This document shows positions 33,452-45,763 of a stretch of 64,000 nt of DNA, piece after piece; the first letter of the stretch is position 1, and each line of letters opens with the position of its first letter. The position numbers and the translations under genes are program-made. Below the pieces are notes generated by a model. The model saw nothing but the letters and a program-made list of their open reading frames with translations, was not told where the DNA came from and ran no database searches. This stretch comes from Conchocele bisecta (lineage: Eukaryota > Mollusca > Bivalvia > Lucinida > Thyasiridae), in the NCBI GenBank assembly GCA_029237695.1, contig CM055265.1, forward strand, positions 112,022,773-112,086,772. Direction: 5' to 3'.

Positions 33452-33852
33452 AGTGTAGATCCAGATCAGCCTGTGCATATGGGATTTGCGACCAGTGTAG
33501 ATTCAGATCAGCCTGTGCATCCCCACAGTCTGATCAGGATCTGCACTGCTCGCCAGTCCATCAATGAAACACCCGTCTGATCAGGATCTGCACCGTTCGC
33601 TATTTCATCATGAACCTACTTCTTGTCCTTGTATTGAGCCACCTCTCCACAGGTGCACCGAGGTTGTAATCCTCGTTGTTTATACGGTAGTACAGGAGTG
33701 CTGATTGTGTTTGAACATTTTATAAAAACTTTGTAAACACCCAGGACACCTGTCATGCTTCTAACAAGCAATGCAGATCGTTATCAAGCTACATGAGTGT
33801 GCTATTTGATCAGGAGCTACCATAAACCCTATTTCTCCAGTCACAGTCACAA
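33452..33852. repeat. FB-A composite: rearranged and interrupted
   Basis: The core GTGTAGATCCAGATCAGCCTG occurs twice (33452, 33495) and GTCTGATCAGGATCTGCAC twice (33529, 33571). The right half resumes at about 33748 (CATGCTTCTAACAAGCAATG) after about 140 bp of unrelated sequence. Confidence 0.7.
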
Positions 33853-34478
33853 ATGTGTTTAATTTTGGTGGGTGTCACTGTGATTTTAACGTCTGTTCTG
33901 TTCATGATTGAAAAACACAAAACACACAAATATGTCTTGCCGAGTGGTAATCTGCCCGACTGAGGCGGTGTTGTGGGGGGGGGGTTAGCGGTTGAAGTTT
34001 TCTCAAAGTTTGCTTGCTACTGAAGAAAATTAAATGTGACACATTATACTACATACTTGGTCCAAATAAGGCTTGTTGTGCCCTTTTTCCGAGAATCACG
34101 CAGCGTTATGAGATACCAGAACACATGTGTATACAGGACCATACGTAATACAGACACAGGCATGTCTTAGCTTAATTGCTTCGTACGACCGGGAAAACGA
34201 CAATGACGCATGTTTCTAAAAATAGCCCCTACTTAAGCATATTGATTGTCCGGTAGGCCTTACTTGGAATGCACATGAATTCGTTGTTACCTGCATATGT
34301 ATGGTCCGTCTCTTTAGGGGCATTTTCAGCGGATAAATTCGTGGAGACATGAAACAGTATTTATCCCGTCAACACAGTGCGTATGTGCTGTGAAACACGG
34401 TGCCGTGAAACATTTTTGATATCCAGTCAATACTATTTTTGCATTTTACAGCCATTTGTAGGTGTTGACGGAATAAAT
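33853..34478. other. No supported feature; weak tRNA-like patch
   Basis: GCCGAGTGGTAATCTGCCCGACTGAGGCGG at about 33943 faintly resembles the 5' half of a tRNA-derived SINE but has no B box. Nothing else. Confidence 0.3.
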
Positions 34479-34620
34479 AGAATAGTAGGTTAGTGCCGTG
34501 AATGGGAAAAAATATCTGGCAAGGCTTAGGAAACGGGATGGGCGAGGCTCTGCCGAGCACATCCCGTTTCCGTGCCGCGCCAGATATTTTTTCCCATTCA
34601 CGGCACTAACCTACTATTCT
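34479..34620. repeat. V palindrome, single copy
   Basis: AGAATAGTAGGTTAGTGCCG..GAATGGGAAAAAATATCTGGC and its complement, with inner AAACGGGATG / CATCCCGTTT. Near-perfect stem of about 65 bp. Confidence 0.85.
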
Positions 34621-34636
34621 CTATCATGCTTCATCG

Positions 34637-34726
34637 CATGTGGCTGTGACTGGAGAAGTGGCGCGTGTGACACCTGTGACCAGTCTAGCTGATAATCAAA
34701 CCTTCCTGTAGTCTGATTAGGTTCAG
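34637..34726 (+). repeat. FB-A left-end fragment
   Basis: CATGTGGCTGTGACTGGAGA and TGTGACCAGTCTAGCTGAT; no core. Confidence 0.6.
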
Positions 34727-34752
34727 ACCATAACTACATGTATACTGTGTTA

Positions 34753-35142
34753 GCGCTCCAGATAAGGAATTAGTAATTGAGAATTGTTACTCCATCATTT
34801 CTGAAGGAATTGGGTATTTCAAAGTTATAATTCGGTAAAATAAAATCACACAACTGTTTACACATCAGCAGACCGCACTCATTGAATAGTTTGCTTCTAA
34901 ATGAAAACACATCTTGGTATTTCATTAGAATTGTCTCATTGAACAATGAAATACCAAGATGTATTTTCATGGAAAAATAAGAAAATATGCTATATTTGTG
35001 GTCTGTTTATTGTTTTCTGTAGCATGATAAAGATACCACAAATTCTTCATTGCTTTTTGATACTCACTACTTCTGATTTCAATTGGGTTTTTGACAATTT
35101 TAATTGGGTATTTACGCAAATACGCACCTTATCTGGAGCGCT
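34753..35142. mobile_element. FB-H foldback, copy 2
   Basis: GCGCTCCAGATAAGG to CCTTATCTGGAGCGC. The hairpin centre is rearranged (ATTGTCTCATTGAACAATGA). Arms contain TTGGTATTTCATTAGAATTG and GTTTGCTTCTAAATGAAAAC. Confidence 0.85.
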
Positions 35143-35224
35143 GAATTACTGTTTGTTAGAAGCATGGATGATAAGCTTCAGCTCTTAAATAATTAATTAA
35201 ATAATTAATAACGATCATGTTAAA

Positions 35225-35377
35225 CTAGGCGGTTTGCTAGAAGCATTCCACGTGTTTCACTGACTGAATGTTCAACAGTGCAGACCCTGATCAGGCTGCG
35301 CGGATGCGCAGGCTGATCTGGGGCTACACTGGTCGCAATACACATAAGCCCAATTTCTCTAGTCACGGCAACATATA
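35225..35377. repeat. FB-A foldback, 5' third missing
   Basis: Core CCCTGATCAGGCTGCGCGG / GCGCAGGCTGATCTGGGG, right end TCTCTAGTCACGGCAACAT. The core arms carry matching base changes relative to other copies. Confidence 0.75.
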
Positions 35378-35726
35378 CGAGACGCAATATAGAAACAGCT
35401 GGACGTATTGAGGTACTGAGTAGGTTGTGTTAGTGAAACTATAAACCAGTAACAGACGGACGAACGTCAATATGTCGTCACCACTGGTCTTTGCCATGTG
35501 AACGTCAGCATGTCACGAACATCATATGATATAACGTCCCACGTCATCACATGACTGCGTAGGACTGGAAACAATCAAGTCGTGACTTACTCACTGGGGA
35601 TATACGTTATAAAATCACGTGACTGTAAACGATTTTATGAAATACTTTAATATCCCTCCCGTTGAATATCCATTGCTGCTATACACCAGAAGTTTACCAT
35701 GTTCTTTTCTGCCAAACAAAATTAAA
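35378..35726. other. No supported feature
   Basis: Several ACGTCA/TGACG half-palindromes near 35460-35600; no gene. Confidence 0.4.
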
Positions 35727-35791
35727 GGGGCCAGTGGACAAGGGGGCTAACTCCGCGATGAAGTTAACCCCTTTGTTCCACCGATGCATTC
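35727..35791. repeat. O hairpin, single copy
   Basis: GGCCAGTGGACAAGGGGGCT + AACTCC / AGTTAACCCCTTTGTTCCAC; the dispersed form of the unit expanded at 19319-20152. Confidence 0.75.
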
Positions 35792-36911
35792 AAGTGTGAT
35801 CCAAACGATGAAAAGTATAACGTTTCGTTCCGACGTTTCTAATAATCGTCCATGGTGTCACGAAATTCTGATTAGCCTTCGACAAACGTTAGCTATATTT
35901 GGATATTTGGATATCAGGAGCATCATACCCGTTGTTCGCTACTGTAGCTAGTAATGGAACTAACTTGTCTAGATGCGCTGGTAACGTCAAACATGAGTAC
36001 AGTTACCAAATGTACACACATACTGCGAAGAGTGTATTATTGTACGGGAGAGAAAAGACAATGTGACTGTTTACAAAGGCATTGTTTATTGTCAAAATTG
36101 AAAGCCAGGGTTTTTAAGTGCAAAGGTGTTGCCAATCTTGTTGATAAGAAAATAAAAATGTCACACGCACGGCGACAATGATCACGCTTGATGCGAGCTC
36201 TGAGAAAACAGTTTTATTGCACTTACGCTGGGTATGATTATGGTGTGATCTGTTTATCATGGGATTATCTACTTAGACATGTAATAGTATTCATTTCCAT
36301 ACACATGAATAAGTATAACCAGTAATTTGGCTAGTTCGCTTTCTAGGACTGCGTGACAACATTTAATGGTGGTCACTTTAACGTCCGATAGACAATGTGT
36401 CTTCTCTACCGTCCGCCTCATTCATTTCCGCCTTTCGCGTATTACGTAGTTCTCGGTACATCAATTGCTATTTCCGCGTAATTTCCGATTCTGCGTCGTA
36501 ATTACGTAGTTGTCTTGTCCTTCAATCACCGTGTACTGTACATGTATGTTTATTGGTAAATACACAAGTGTACTGCAATTAACATAATAAAGCTCGTTCA
36601 TGAGATAAAATCCCTTATTGAATTTTAGTTTGTATCGAGTAAACATGCTATTATAAACTATTAGAAGTTCACCGGAAATCAAGTCACGAATATATTTACC
36701 ATTGGAGACATGATTTACAAAAAGCTTATCAAAAATATGTTTCATATTTTAAACAAATATTGAATACATAAGAATGATTTGACAGAAGTGGCCATATCTT
36801 CATTCTCCACTGGATAATTTACATATTGCCCCAGGGCGGTACAACACACGTGTGAGCGACGTCAGACCTGTCTGGCTAACGTTTATCATCCATAATGTGT
36901 ATATATAGGCA
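35792..36911. other. No supported feature
   Basis: Unique-looking 1.1 kb. Two unrelated short open frames (35954, + strand; 36461, - strand) show no domain. Confidence 0.45.
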
Positions 36912-37302
36912 GGGCTCCAGATAAGCAATTACTAATTGAGTATTGTCACTCCATCATTTCTGAAGCAATTGGGTATTTCAAAATTTGAATTGGGTAAAAT
37001 CAAATCACCACTTTACACATCAACAGACAGAAATTATTGAATAGGTAGCTTCAAAATGAAAACATATCTTGGCATTTGATTAGAATGGTCTCCTTAGAGG
37101 CAATTCTAATGAAATACCAAGATGTGTTTTCATGGAAAATAAGAAAAATATGCTACATTCTTGGTCTGTTTATTGTTTTCTGCAGCATGATAAAGGTACC
37201 ACAAATTTTGTATTGCTTTTTGATACTAGCTACTTCTGATTTTAATTGGGTTTTTGACAATTTTAATTGAGTATTTAAGCAAATACGCAGCTTATCTGGA
37301 GT
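36912..37302. mobile_element. FB-H foldback, copy 3
   Basis: GGCTCCAGATAAGCAATTAC to AGCTTATCTGGAGTC. Centre TGGTCTCCTTAGAGGCAATTCTAATG. Confidence 0.85.
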
Positions 37303-37715
37303 CATGTTATAATAGGCGAAAACAATTGTTTCGGGACTTGACAAAAACACCATTTTCACATTTCAGTTTAACTTTTGTAGGCGAAACCGACATTGAGGAT
37401 TATCGAACCATTCCTTTGATTACTTCAAATTCGCCGGATTAAAATTGCTGTGAAATCTTCGCAAAATTTAGTCGTCGTCATTTACAAACAAATAACAGCA
37501 TACGCATGTCTATATCGCTCGTTGAAACTGTCATCAAATACGATAAGTATGGTTTTCGAAGATCGGATTCAATTAACGTAATTTGTACGTCCCAACACGG
37601 AACACCACTTGATCATTACCTGACTGTCGTGCGTCCGGAATTGTATCTGAAAAATGGGGCTTGTGTCGCCAGACTAGCTCCGGATCTGCTAGTACAACCA
37701 TTGTCATGGTACTGG
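37303..37715. other. No supported feature
   Basis: A 76-codon frame at 37506 has no recognisable domain and runs into the following D element. Confidence 0.4.
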
Positions 37716-37889
37716 TATAGAGTGGAACCTCTCTAAACCGAACACATGTAGGAAGACTGAACGTGTTTTGCTGGATTTCACTGTGACCTTGTCTAGGGTG
37801 TTTATATTTCCAGAATTACATTGGCGGATCTATAAACCAGACACCTTGAGGATCTCTCAGTGCGTCCGGGTTAGCGAGGTTCCACTGTA
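37716..37889. mobile_element. D element, copy 6
   Basis: TATAGAGTGGAACCTCTCTA ... GTCCGGGTTAGCGAGGTTCCACTGTA; the body is shortened and diverged. Confidence 0.75.
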
Positions 37890-37924
37890 TGTCAGAGTGG
37901 TGGCGATTGTTTCATTTACTAACT

Positions 37925-38033
37925 AGCGAATCATGCAGATCCAGACCAGACTGCGCGTCCGCGCAGTCTGGTCTGAATATGCACTGGTCGCAACCGCCAT
38001 AAATCCACGTTTCTCCAGCCACAGCCACAAATA
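37925..38033. repeat. FB-A foldback, right half
   Basis: Core CAGACCAGACTGCGCG / CGCGCAGTCTGGTCTG; here CTGGTC replaces CTGATC in both arms. Right end TCTCCAGCCACAGCCACA. Confidence 0.75.
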
Positions 38034-38876
38034 CGGATACGTGTTTTGACACGGACGTATACACGTCACGTGATCACGTCTGACGTGACCGGTAAAATAA
38101 AGGGGATTTTCCACGCAGAGGAAATACAAGCCGTGATTCGACGGAATTTCAACAACGGACCTTTATTAAAAAGAAAATACAGTATAAAGCTAACTTACTA
38201 TGTACATGACGTATATACAAATGACTAAATGTTAGTTTAACGGCGTTTACAATTTTGTTCAATATTTTGTAGACAAAAAACAACAACATTTAAGGAGCAT
38301 TATTGCACATACTTGTATAGTAACATTGAAAACGTTGTAACACAATGTATGTATTTCCGACTATGGCTGCAGTTTCGAAACATTCCGGTGCACTTTTGCA
38401 TCAGAGAGTATTTGTGTATACCGTTACGTCCGTGACGTCCAAAACAGAAACAGAACATGGTCTATTTTATGTGTCATATCACTGCACTGGACAAATATGT
38501 ACACGTGATGTGGGTAAAACAGTCACTTCATTCGACAACTTACGGACTATTCCGGTGCATACTGGTGGTAACAAATACCCCTCCTCTAGAATATCCCCCC
38601 AGCTCGGACGTGGAGAAAATATTCTCAAAAATGTTTTCACCCCACATTTATTTTTCTTTCTTTTTCGCGTGAAAGTGGGGGTGGGGTCATACAACCATAG
38701 ATTGACAGAGTAAGACCACACATGAGCACAAAAACATATAGGTTAATTTACATTACTACATGTATTTAAATCCAGTGAAACGGAGAATAGTTGCCGACTA
38801 TGCCCCTCCCCCTCCCACCATTCCACCCCACCACCCTGGGACGGCAAATAATTCTGTGACACCGGTTGCGATTTCT
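38034..38876. other. No gene; CACGTG/TGACGT cluster
   Basis: CACGTCACGTGATCACGTCT + GACGTG (38063-38088) is a dense, partly palindromic cluster of E-box and CRE-like motifs. The 122-codon frame at 38345 has no domain I recognise. Confidence 0.35.
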
Positions 38877-39097
38877 GGGGGGGGGGGGGGCGTTTCACTA
38901 AACTTGGTACGACTAAAATGTTCGTAAGTTCAAATATAGGATCGTCTGGAAATGTCAATTGATGGATTTACATTTATTGAGCATAGGCTGCATATGCTCA
39001 ATAAATGTAAATCCAATAATTGTTTAAAAGAAAACAAATTTACAATTTTGCACTCACGAACATTTTAGTCGTACGCAGTTTAGTGAAACGGGCCCCT
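38877..39097. mobile_element. FB-E foldback, copy 3
   Basis: GGCGTTTCACTAAACTTGGT ... GTTTAGTGAAACGGGCCCCTG. The apex is shortened (GAGCATAGGCTGCATATGCTC). Confidence 0.8.
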
Positions 39098-39444
39098 GGT
39101 TCTTTTCATTTCCACACGCGCGTGCTCGTATCTGTAGACTGACACCATGGGTAAACTCGGTGTATATCTGGTTTCCTCATCTTACACAAAAACATTGTTT
39201 GCTTCACTTAAGTACTATATAATGTGCAGACTCTGCACTCTGTAGGGGTACGTGGGTGCGTATGCAATGTTGGAAAGTCTTTGTTAGAAACAAAACAAAA
39301 TCGAGTGTTATTTGAAACTCGTCTTGCAGTTTTTCCACGGATAAGTATTTTAGCAGCCAACTGTGGATCATAATAAATAAGGTGTTGTGATTGCAATTAG
39401 TTTAATTCACAACAAGAGAGAAAGAAAGGAAACAACAACGTTTA
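39098..39444. other. No supported feature
   Basis: Nothing recognised. Confidence 0.4.
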
Positions 39445-39495
39445 GCTGGAGTCATTTAGAATCGTCTCGCAGAGACGATTCTAAATGACTCCAGC
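39445..39495. repeat. W perfect palindrome, 51 bp
   Basis: GCTGGAGTCATTTAGAATCG + TCTC, then GCA, then the exact complement. Single copy; GTCTC/GAGAC at the apex recalls FB-H and S hairpins. Confidence 0.9.
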
Positions 39496-40011
39496 GCACA
39501 TGTTATTCTGGTGAATACTGAACGAGTGTATTAGTATAGTATATTCAAATTACATTCTCATTTCGAAATTAGCCTGTTATCGAATAAGTTAAAGAAAATG
39601 GAAGTAAATAGACGTTCTGAAAGCATACACTGATCAATTCAAACTCAAACAAATGAATGCGGGCACCTGCAAAACAATGGTGCTTTCTCTATGGTTCGCG
39701 TCCGATATTTTCCCACTTATCTGAAATAGCAACTAAATACAAGATGATCACAGCACATGACTGGAGCGGACAGCAAGCTGTGGGGTGAAGACCTTCCTAC
39801 CGCCATAATTGACAAGTGGAGTACCTGCGGGACCCACGTCTGACACCAATCACTCCGTGGGAGGTAGCGAGAGAGGGGTAGCTGGCGGATAATCTTGTTA
39901 GTCGTGAATCGACAGTGTCACCGTTGTCACGGTGTGTGTTTTTCTTGTCTGAATATATTTATCTCCTACGCACGTGGTTGTATTTTTGTGTTCATGAAAA
40001 GAGCGCTATAG
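39496..40011. other. No supported feature
   Basis: Nothing recognised. Confidence 0.4.
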
Positions 40012-40266
40012 ATATGTGGACGTAACTGGAAAATGGTGGATTATGGCATTTGCGACCAGTGCCGATCCTGATCAGCCTGCGCTACGCGCAGTCTGATTAG
40101 GATCTGCACTGATCGATATCCAGTCAGTCAGTGAAGTAACTCTTACTGTGATGCTTCTGGCAAACAATATGGATCCTAATTAGGCTTCTGGAGTGCGCTA
40201 GTAGATCAAGAGCTAGACTGGTCATAAATCACATAAGCTCCATTTCTTCAGTCACAGCCGCATATG
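40012..40266. mobile_element. FB-A foldback MITE, full length, diverged
   Basis: ATATGTGGACGTAACTGGAA to TCTTCAGTCACAGCCGCATAT. Core GATCCTGATCAGCCTGCGC / GCGCAGTCTGATTAGGATC. Confidence 0.8.
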
Positions 40267-41591
40267 ATAGCAAGGAGGCGCCATCTTGCTGTACCATTCA
40301 GTCCATCCCTGCACAACACGATTTATTTTCCTTTCTAAATGAGTACATTGCATTAGGGTTTATGCTTGCTACCCTCACTCAATGGTCTAGGTTTGTTGTT
40401 GACGATTCTAAGCATTCGTTAGTGACCTGATGACAAACAGTGTAGGCCATGGTCAAAATAAAAGGAAGTCAATTTTGCCAACTGAAAGCCTATTTGTATT
40501 CTATTGCGCAGTTACTATTGATGCAAGAACTCCGTAACCCCTTCCGTTATGTTTCTCTGCACGTTTAATCGTTTCGTCATGTACATGTTACATTTTTTAA
40601 CAAAGTCATCTGGTGACGTTGTTTTATTTCATGAGAAATAAGAGTTAAAATCGCATATTTGATCTTCGAGTTTGAGGAGGTATTTTGTTACATGTACACT
40701 CGATGACGTGAGATCTATTCTTCATCATAACGCACTCGATCACCGCGTGTCAATTTGCGTAACCCAGGTTAGATGCACAGGTAACTGGCGGACATGTCGG
40801 CTCGGACGTTAGCGAAACCACCATCATCAATTTCACCGTTAGCTGGTAAAATACATGTGGCACATTTGACAGTGAAATGTGTTTGAATCACTGTTCCTGA
40901 AAATAAATGACGGGCAGTGTGTGCCCATATCAGACTGCCTTGATCTGGGTCTATTCTGGTCACACACGCATGGTGCAGACTAATATGTGTCCACTCTGTT
41001 GGTAAAAATAGTGAGCAATTGTGTCTGTTTATCATACAATGCCCATTAACCACGGTAAGGTTATACAAGGTGACATTACCTCATATTAACCATATCGACG
41101 TTTAATCTCCCGAATGAAACCTACATGCAAATCGCAATCAACCGACTCGCCGGTCTAGTCAGACTTGTACGTGGTTTACAGTAACGATAAACACGTTTGT
41201 GTTTGGATTGGCTTACCTGTTTTTTACCCACGATACGTCATACATGCGAAGGCGGGGTTAGGTTTACTATCATAGATTATTCAATGAAGTCGTAGTAAGG
41301 AATACCGTATATGGATAATCAGTGGGCGTTGTTTATTTGTATTTAAAAGTAGTGCGATGAAACGGTAAGCCTATGCAAAATCACACACCATGTCAGAGAT
41401 AATAGGACTTATCAGAAGAAATAACTATTAATACTCCCAGTAAGATCTTTCTCGTTCTTGTTTGATAAAATTTCCAACGGACTATTCCCATTAGTCAGCC
41501 ATAACGCAGAATAACCATCGTAGATACAGGGGCGCCGGAAGCATCATAGGATTGGTCCTGCGAATCGACTGGGTGCCCTCGCTGCCCACCC
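40267..41591. other. No supported gene
   Basis: About 1.3 kb. A 99-codon minus-strand frame (40769-41068) overlaps an FB-A-like trace (CAGACTGCCTTGATCTGGGT) and is not considered coding. Confidence 0.4.
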
Positions 41592-41667
41592 AAAGTGTAT
41601 GTTGTTACCACTCAGTAGAACCGTCTCGCCGAGACGGTTCAACTGAGTGGTAACAACATACACTTTT
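41592..41667. repeat. S palindrome, copy 1
   Basis: AAAGTGTATGTTGTTACCAC + TCAGTAGAACCGTCTC and its complement, a nearly perfect 36-nt stem. One arm recurs alone at 51025-51064. Confidence 0.9.
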
Positions 41668-41990
41668 ATGAGAAATGAGAAACATTGCTGAAAACATATT
41701 AACAGTCCTGACATTATTATTTGGTATATATGAATTCCAAATATTTCAATAAAAACATAGTGTTGTCACAATTATTGGTCAGGCATTGCAGGACCTGTTC
41801 CGACGCCCCTGAGATATCAAAAGTCGTGTACATGCATACTATTATAAAGGATGGAGTGGGAGGGGCTCTCTAATATGTCAGACGTTAAAGGAAGCATGCA
41901 TAGCGAAAGAGGTATGAATATATGTCGACCGGTTGTTCTGCCGAACAGAAATATTGCCCAACTATCGACATAAAGTGTGATACCAAATTG
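41668..41990. other. No supported feature
   Basis: Nothing recognised. Confidence 0.4.
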
Positions 41991-42200
41991 CTATATGTGG
42001 CTGTGACTGGAGAAATGAGGCTTATGGAATTTTTGTACATTGTAGCACCTGATCAAATGTCACACCACTGTAGCCTGATAATGATATATATTACTTGATA
42101 GAAGCATGACGAGTGTTTCATTGATGCAATAGGGAACAGTATAGATCCTGATCAGACTGTGCAGTTGCTGATCTGGATCTACTCTGGTCGTAGAACAGGT
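41991..42200. repeat. FB-A foldback, reverse orientation, right end lost
   Basis: TATATGTGGCTGTGACTGGA, then GATCAAATGTCACACCACTG, core GATCCTGATCAGACTGTGC / GCTGATCTGGATCTAC. Confidence 0.75.
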
Positions 42201-43317
42201 GTATTTCTACGTCGACATGTTCTTTATTTAGCGTCTTTCATAAAATCGAAGCATGTGTCATTTTCTTAACATCCAGTTACTATAACGCCACACATAACAG
42301 TCTGACATGGGAATACACTGTATGCCATCGTATTAAACGCCATTATTGTACAGTGTTCGCTTTTATGTAGCTCAAATAAGTGGGTTTTTAATATATTTTT
42401 TTAATTTGTTCCCTATTTAATAAAGAACTTGTAAAAGTAAGATACGCATTGAATTTGAAATACGGGGGTATACTACTCTGTAGATGCAAAACTTATCTGG
42501 AGCTCTGTATGGTTCTATGTAGTCGCCGGCTTTCTTTAGACAAGTCTTTAATTATATGCACACATTTCCCAATATTTTTTTTGGTGAAATCCGGACAATA
42601 TAATTGCAACCGTAAAATAACACTTCGTTCCACCGGCTTTATTGCCCGTATCAAGTACTCGATTTTCTAATCTAACCAGCGAACCACAAAGGATATTTTG
42701 CGGAGACAATGGTTTCGGTTTGCGTTTTGTTCTCCTCTTATAAAATGCGCATGAACTTGTCTGGCAGCGGCAAGCGTAGCTTAGATCCTGGTGATTCTAA
42801 AAAATGATGCCGCAAACGCATCGGTATACATGTCTTATACATGTTGTATGTATTATTAATTGCAATTATAATAATATATGATGTACATTGACAAAACATC
42901 TCTTGCGGAAATCCGCTTATATATACCGGCTAACCTGGTACTACACTTACAAGGTCGTTTTTAAACATCTGTCGAAATTTCTAATTCCCCGGAATTATAG
43001 CGAATGGCGACCACACTCGGCTCCAGACGGCGGGCTGAACAGCTTTTGTTATTCACCGTTAAAAAACAAAGACGCGCACGCCGTCTCATTACCATAGAAA
43101 CAAGACGTCTTGACAACCGTTTTCAAATTAGTTCTTTTTTCCGAAGATATTGTGGATTTATGGCGTGCGACGTCTGGAGCACGTGCCAGGGCGGTTATTA
43201 TGGTGTCGGGTAACGCGTACCGTGGTAGTAGGGGTGGTTACCGCGAGCTCGTTGCTAGGCGACTATAGCGTTTAATTCCCAAATTACACTCTCCACGTTT
43301 CGTTAAGGCCTCCGTTA
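42201..43317. other. No confident gene; slightly GC-richer patch
   Basis: At 42990-43215 the DNA is less AT-rich and holds a basic open frame of 69 codons starting at 43004, with no domain I know. ATTACCATAGAAAC (43089) loosely resembles an RFX X-box. No splice-bounded homology was recognised. Confidence 0.3.
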
Positions 43318-43495
43318 ATTGTGGCTGTGACTGGAGAAATGGGGCATATGGGTTTTGCGACCAGTGACGATCCAGATAAGGATCTGCACTGTTAGCCAAT
43401 CCATCAATGAAACATCCTACATGATTCTGGCAAGCAATACACATGTAGATCATTACCAGGCTAGATGAGTGTGCTATTTGATCAGGAGCTACACT
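43318..43495. repeat. FB-A foldback cut by FB-L copy 4
   Basis: ATTGTGGCTGTGACTGGAGA ... GATCAGGAGCTACACT, then FB-L sequence begins. The final quarter is missing on the far side of FB-L. Part of the core has also been lost. Confidence 0.75.
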
Positions 43496-43872
43496 TTACA
43501 ACAACAACAACGTCGCCCACTCCAAAGTAAGTATTATTTTATAGTTTCCTTAATATGCAACGGATTTTGATGAAATGTGGCGCAGCAAACGCGTCTTCAT
43601 GAGCTGCATTTGGTGGTATATGGAGTTTGGCACAGACTTATGTCGTTTTTGCGAAGAATCGATTTCCGTGTCGGAGACACGGAAATCGATTCTTCGCGAA
43701 AACGACAGAAGTTTGGGCGAACATACAGAGACCACCAAATGCAGCTGAACAAGACGCGTTTGATGCGCCATATTTCATCAAAATCCGTTATGTAATAAGG
43801 ACACTATGAAAGAATACGTACTTTTAATCGGTACTTGTTGTTGTTGTTAGTACCACGTGATCATACACCTTG
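43496..43872. mobile_element. FB-L foldback, copy 4 (left end lost)
   Basis: Starts with ACAACAACAACAACGTCGCC, lacking the CAAGGTGCATGATCACGTGG terminus. The right end CCACGTGATCATACACCTTG is intact. Centre CGATTTCCGTGTCGGAGACACGGAAATCG is perfect. Confidence 0.85.
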
Positions 43873-44425
43873 ATTTTACTATCACTCTGATATTTGCTTC
43901 GCCTCCGACGTCCTTTCAATAAAGCGTGTCTCTATTCAAGATCCGCGAGAGAACCCATCCTTGCATGGGATGGTAGCACACTATTGAAATAAACATACGT
44001 GATTCCTATTAATATGCATACACAATTACCTGCCAATCATGCTCTTGCATATTTACTACATTTACGCGTCATTACGTGCATAAGTATCGCCATTACGTAC
44101 ATACACACTGTCTTTTCGCGTTTATTGTTTTAGTAGGCATAATATACGTATGGAATTTAATTTTCTTGGTATGGCAGACACTCGGGCCAATTCCACCCTG
44201 GAATATGCTAATAAACGGCACATGGAAAGACCGTGTCCCACTGCAAAACACACGTAGCAGATTAAACTGTTGAATTAATCACCATGAGACGCAACATGCT
44301 GGCGATGTATCTGACCTGCTATGGTAAATCAGGTCTTATTATCACGGCCATTTGTGCCAGACCACATCAATCATGGTCTGTGACTGCACTGCAATGCATG
44401 TTGACTTTATATAGTAAAGGCAATA
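43873..44425. other. No supported feature
   Basis: Nothing recognised. Confidence 0.4.
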
Positions 44426-45309
44426 TTAAAGCGGCTCCACTCCAGATGGGATTACAGTGAACTGTATTTTTTTCACGCGATGTTTACCTGCATTTGCTAT
44501 ATATCTACACATTGCGAGCTCATTTTCGGTTGGCGGATGTTTATATTCGCGTTAAATCGTACTTTATACGTCCCAATACGAAAGGGCTTTTCCGTTTCCA
44601 ATTCTATTTTTACTTACGACCTGCTTGCCGTACGTAATCCCACGTGACACAAATGGCCCACAAATCATACTTCCGGGCATGCGCACATCGCGTCCAGCTA
44701 TATCAACAATGTCCGACTCTGTACATATTAGCGTTATACACAGGCGTTCTATATGAAACGAATGTGTTTCAACATCAATACATTTCCAAATAACTTACTT
44801 TTACCTAGGCAGACCACAGATGTTGTTTAAATATGTAGAAAGTATGTATTTTGCATCGAACGTGCTATCGCATCGGCAATTTTCTTCCGAGGGACCGTCT
44901 CAAAACACACAATTGAAACACCAATTATTTTACAAAAGACACATTTCCAGAAATCGGACTTCGGGTTATATCAGATAAATAAACTAATTGTAACGAGTTT
45001 ACAGCGAAACTACATCAATATATGCCAATATGAGCAAGTATATCCGACTTTATAATACAAATGGCGTATTTGAGATGACCCCTAGTTTACATGATACCAC
45101 GTGACGGGCAATATCAGTATAGCGCGAATTATAAAAATAAATGGGAGTAACGCGCGCTACTCCCAACAAATTAATTAATATTAAATAAATAAATATCTAT
45201 ACTGGCCACTTATAATTTTTAAACCTGTCGCAATAGTTACATCATTAGGTACTTATTTATTTAAAATAGTATCCGTTTTACCCCTCATCTGGAGTGGAGT
45301 CGCTTTAAT
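44426..45309. mobile_element. P element-like unit with 23-bp TIRs (no known family)
   Basis: TTAAAGCGGCTCCACTCCAG + ATG at the left and the complement CATCTGGAGTGGAGTCGCTT + TAA at the right, about 884 bp apart. ATAT/TA flanks both sides. No open frame of transposase size, so non-autonomous. The letter P is only my label, unrelated to the Drosophila P element. Confidence 0.65.
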
Positions 45310-45518
45310 ATGTCGGCCAACGTTGACCCAGTTCAGACTGCACAGTCAGAGCAGGGTATACACTGCTAACATACATGATTGATTTGCTAACCATCGGGAT
45401 AACATTGTTCAAGACTAACTAAGCCAATTTTGTCGCTGCGAGTCACATTATGACTACTAAATGGGAGCCTTTGATTGTACGGTCAGTGTAGACACAGACC
45501 AGCCTTCCTCAGTCTAAC

Positions 45519-45763
45519 CTGGGGGCCGTTTCACTAAACTTCGTACGAGTAAAATGTTCGTAAGTGCAAAATCATGATAGTCTGTAAATTGCACATTCAC
45601 AATGTTTTCTTGAAAACAATTATTGGATTTACATTTATTGAACATAGGCTGCATATGCAGCCTATGCTCAATACATGTAAATCCATCAATTGCAATTTAC
45701 AGACGATCCTAAATTTGCACTTACGAACATTTTAGTCGTACGACGTTTAGTAAAACGGCCCCC
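45519..45763. mobile_element. FB-E foldback, copy 4, inside FB-A
   Basis: CTGGGGGCCGTTTCACTAAA to TAAAACGGCCCCCA. It splits a degraded FB-A core: CCAGCC..CAGTCTAA on the left and GGCACTGGTCGCCATTC on the right. Confidence 0.8.

Noticed and set aside
43004..43213. Arginine-rich 69-codon frame as a small gene or exon
   Set aside because: Only suggestive composition; kept as a note in the region entry.
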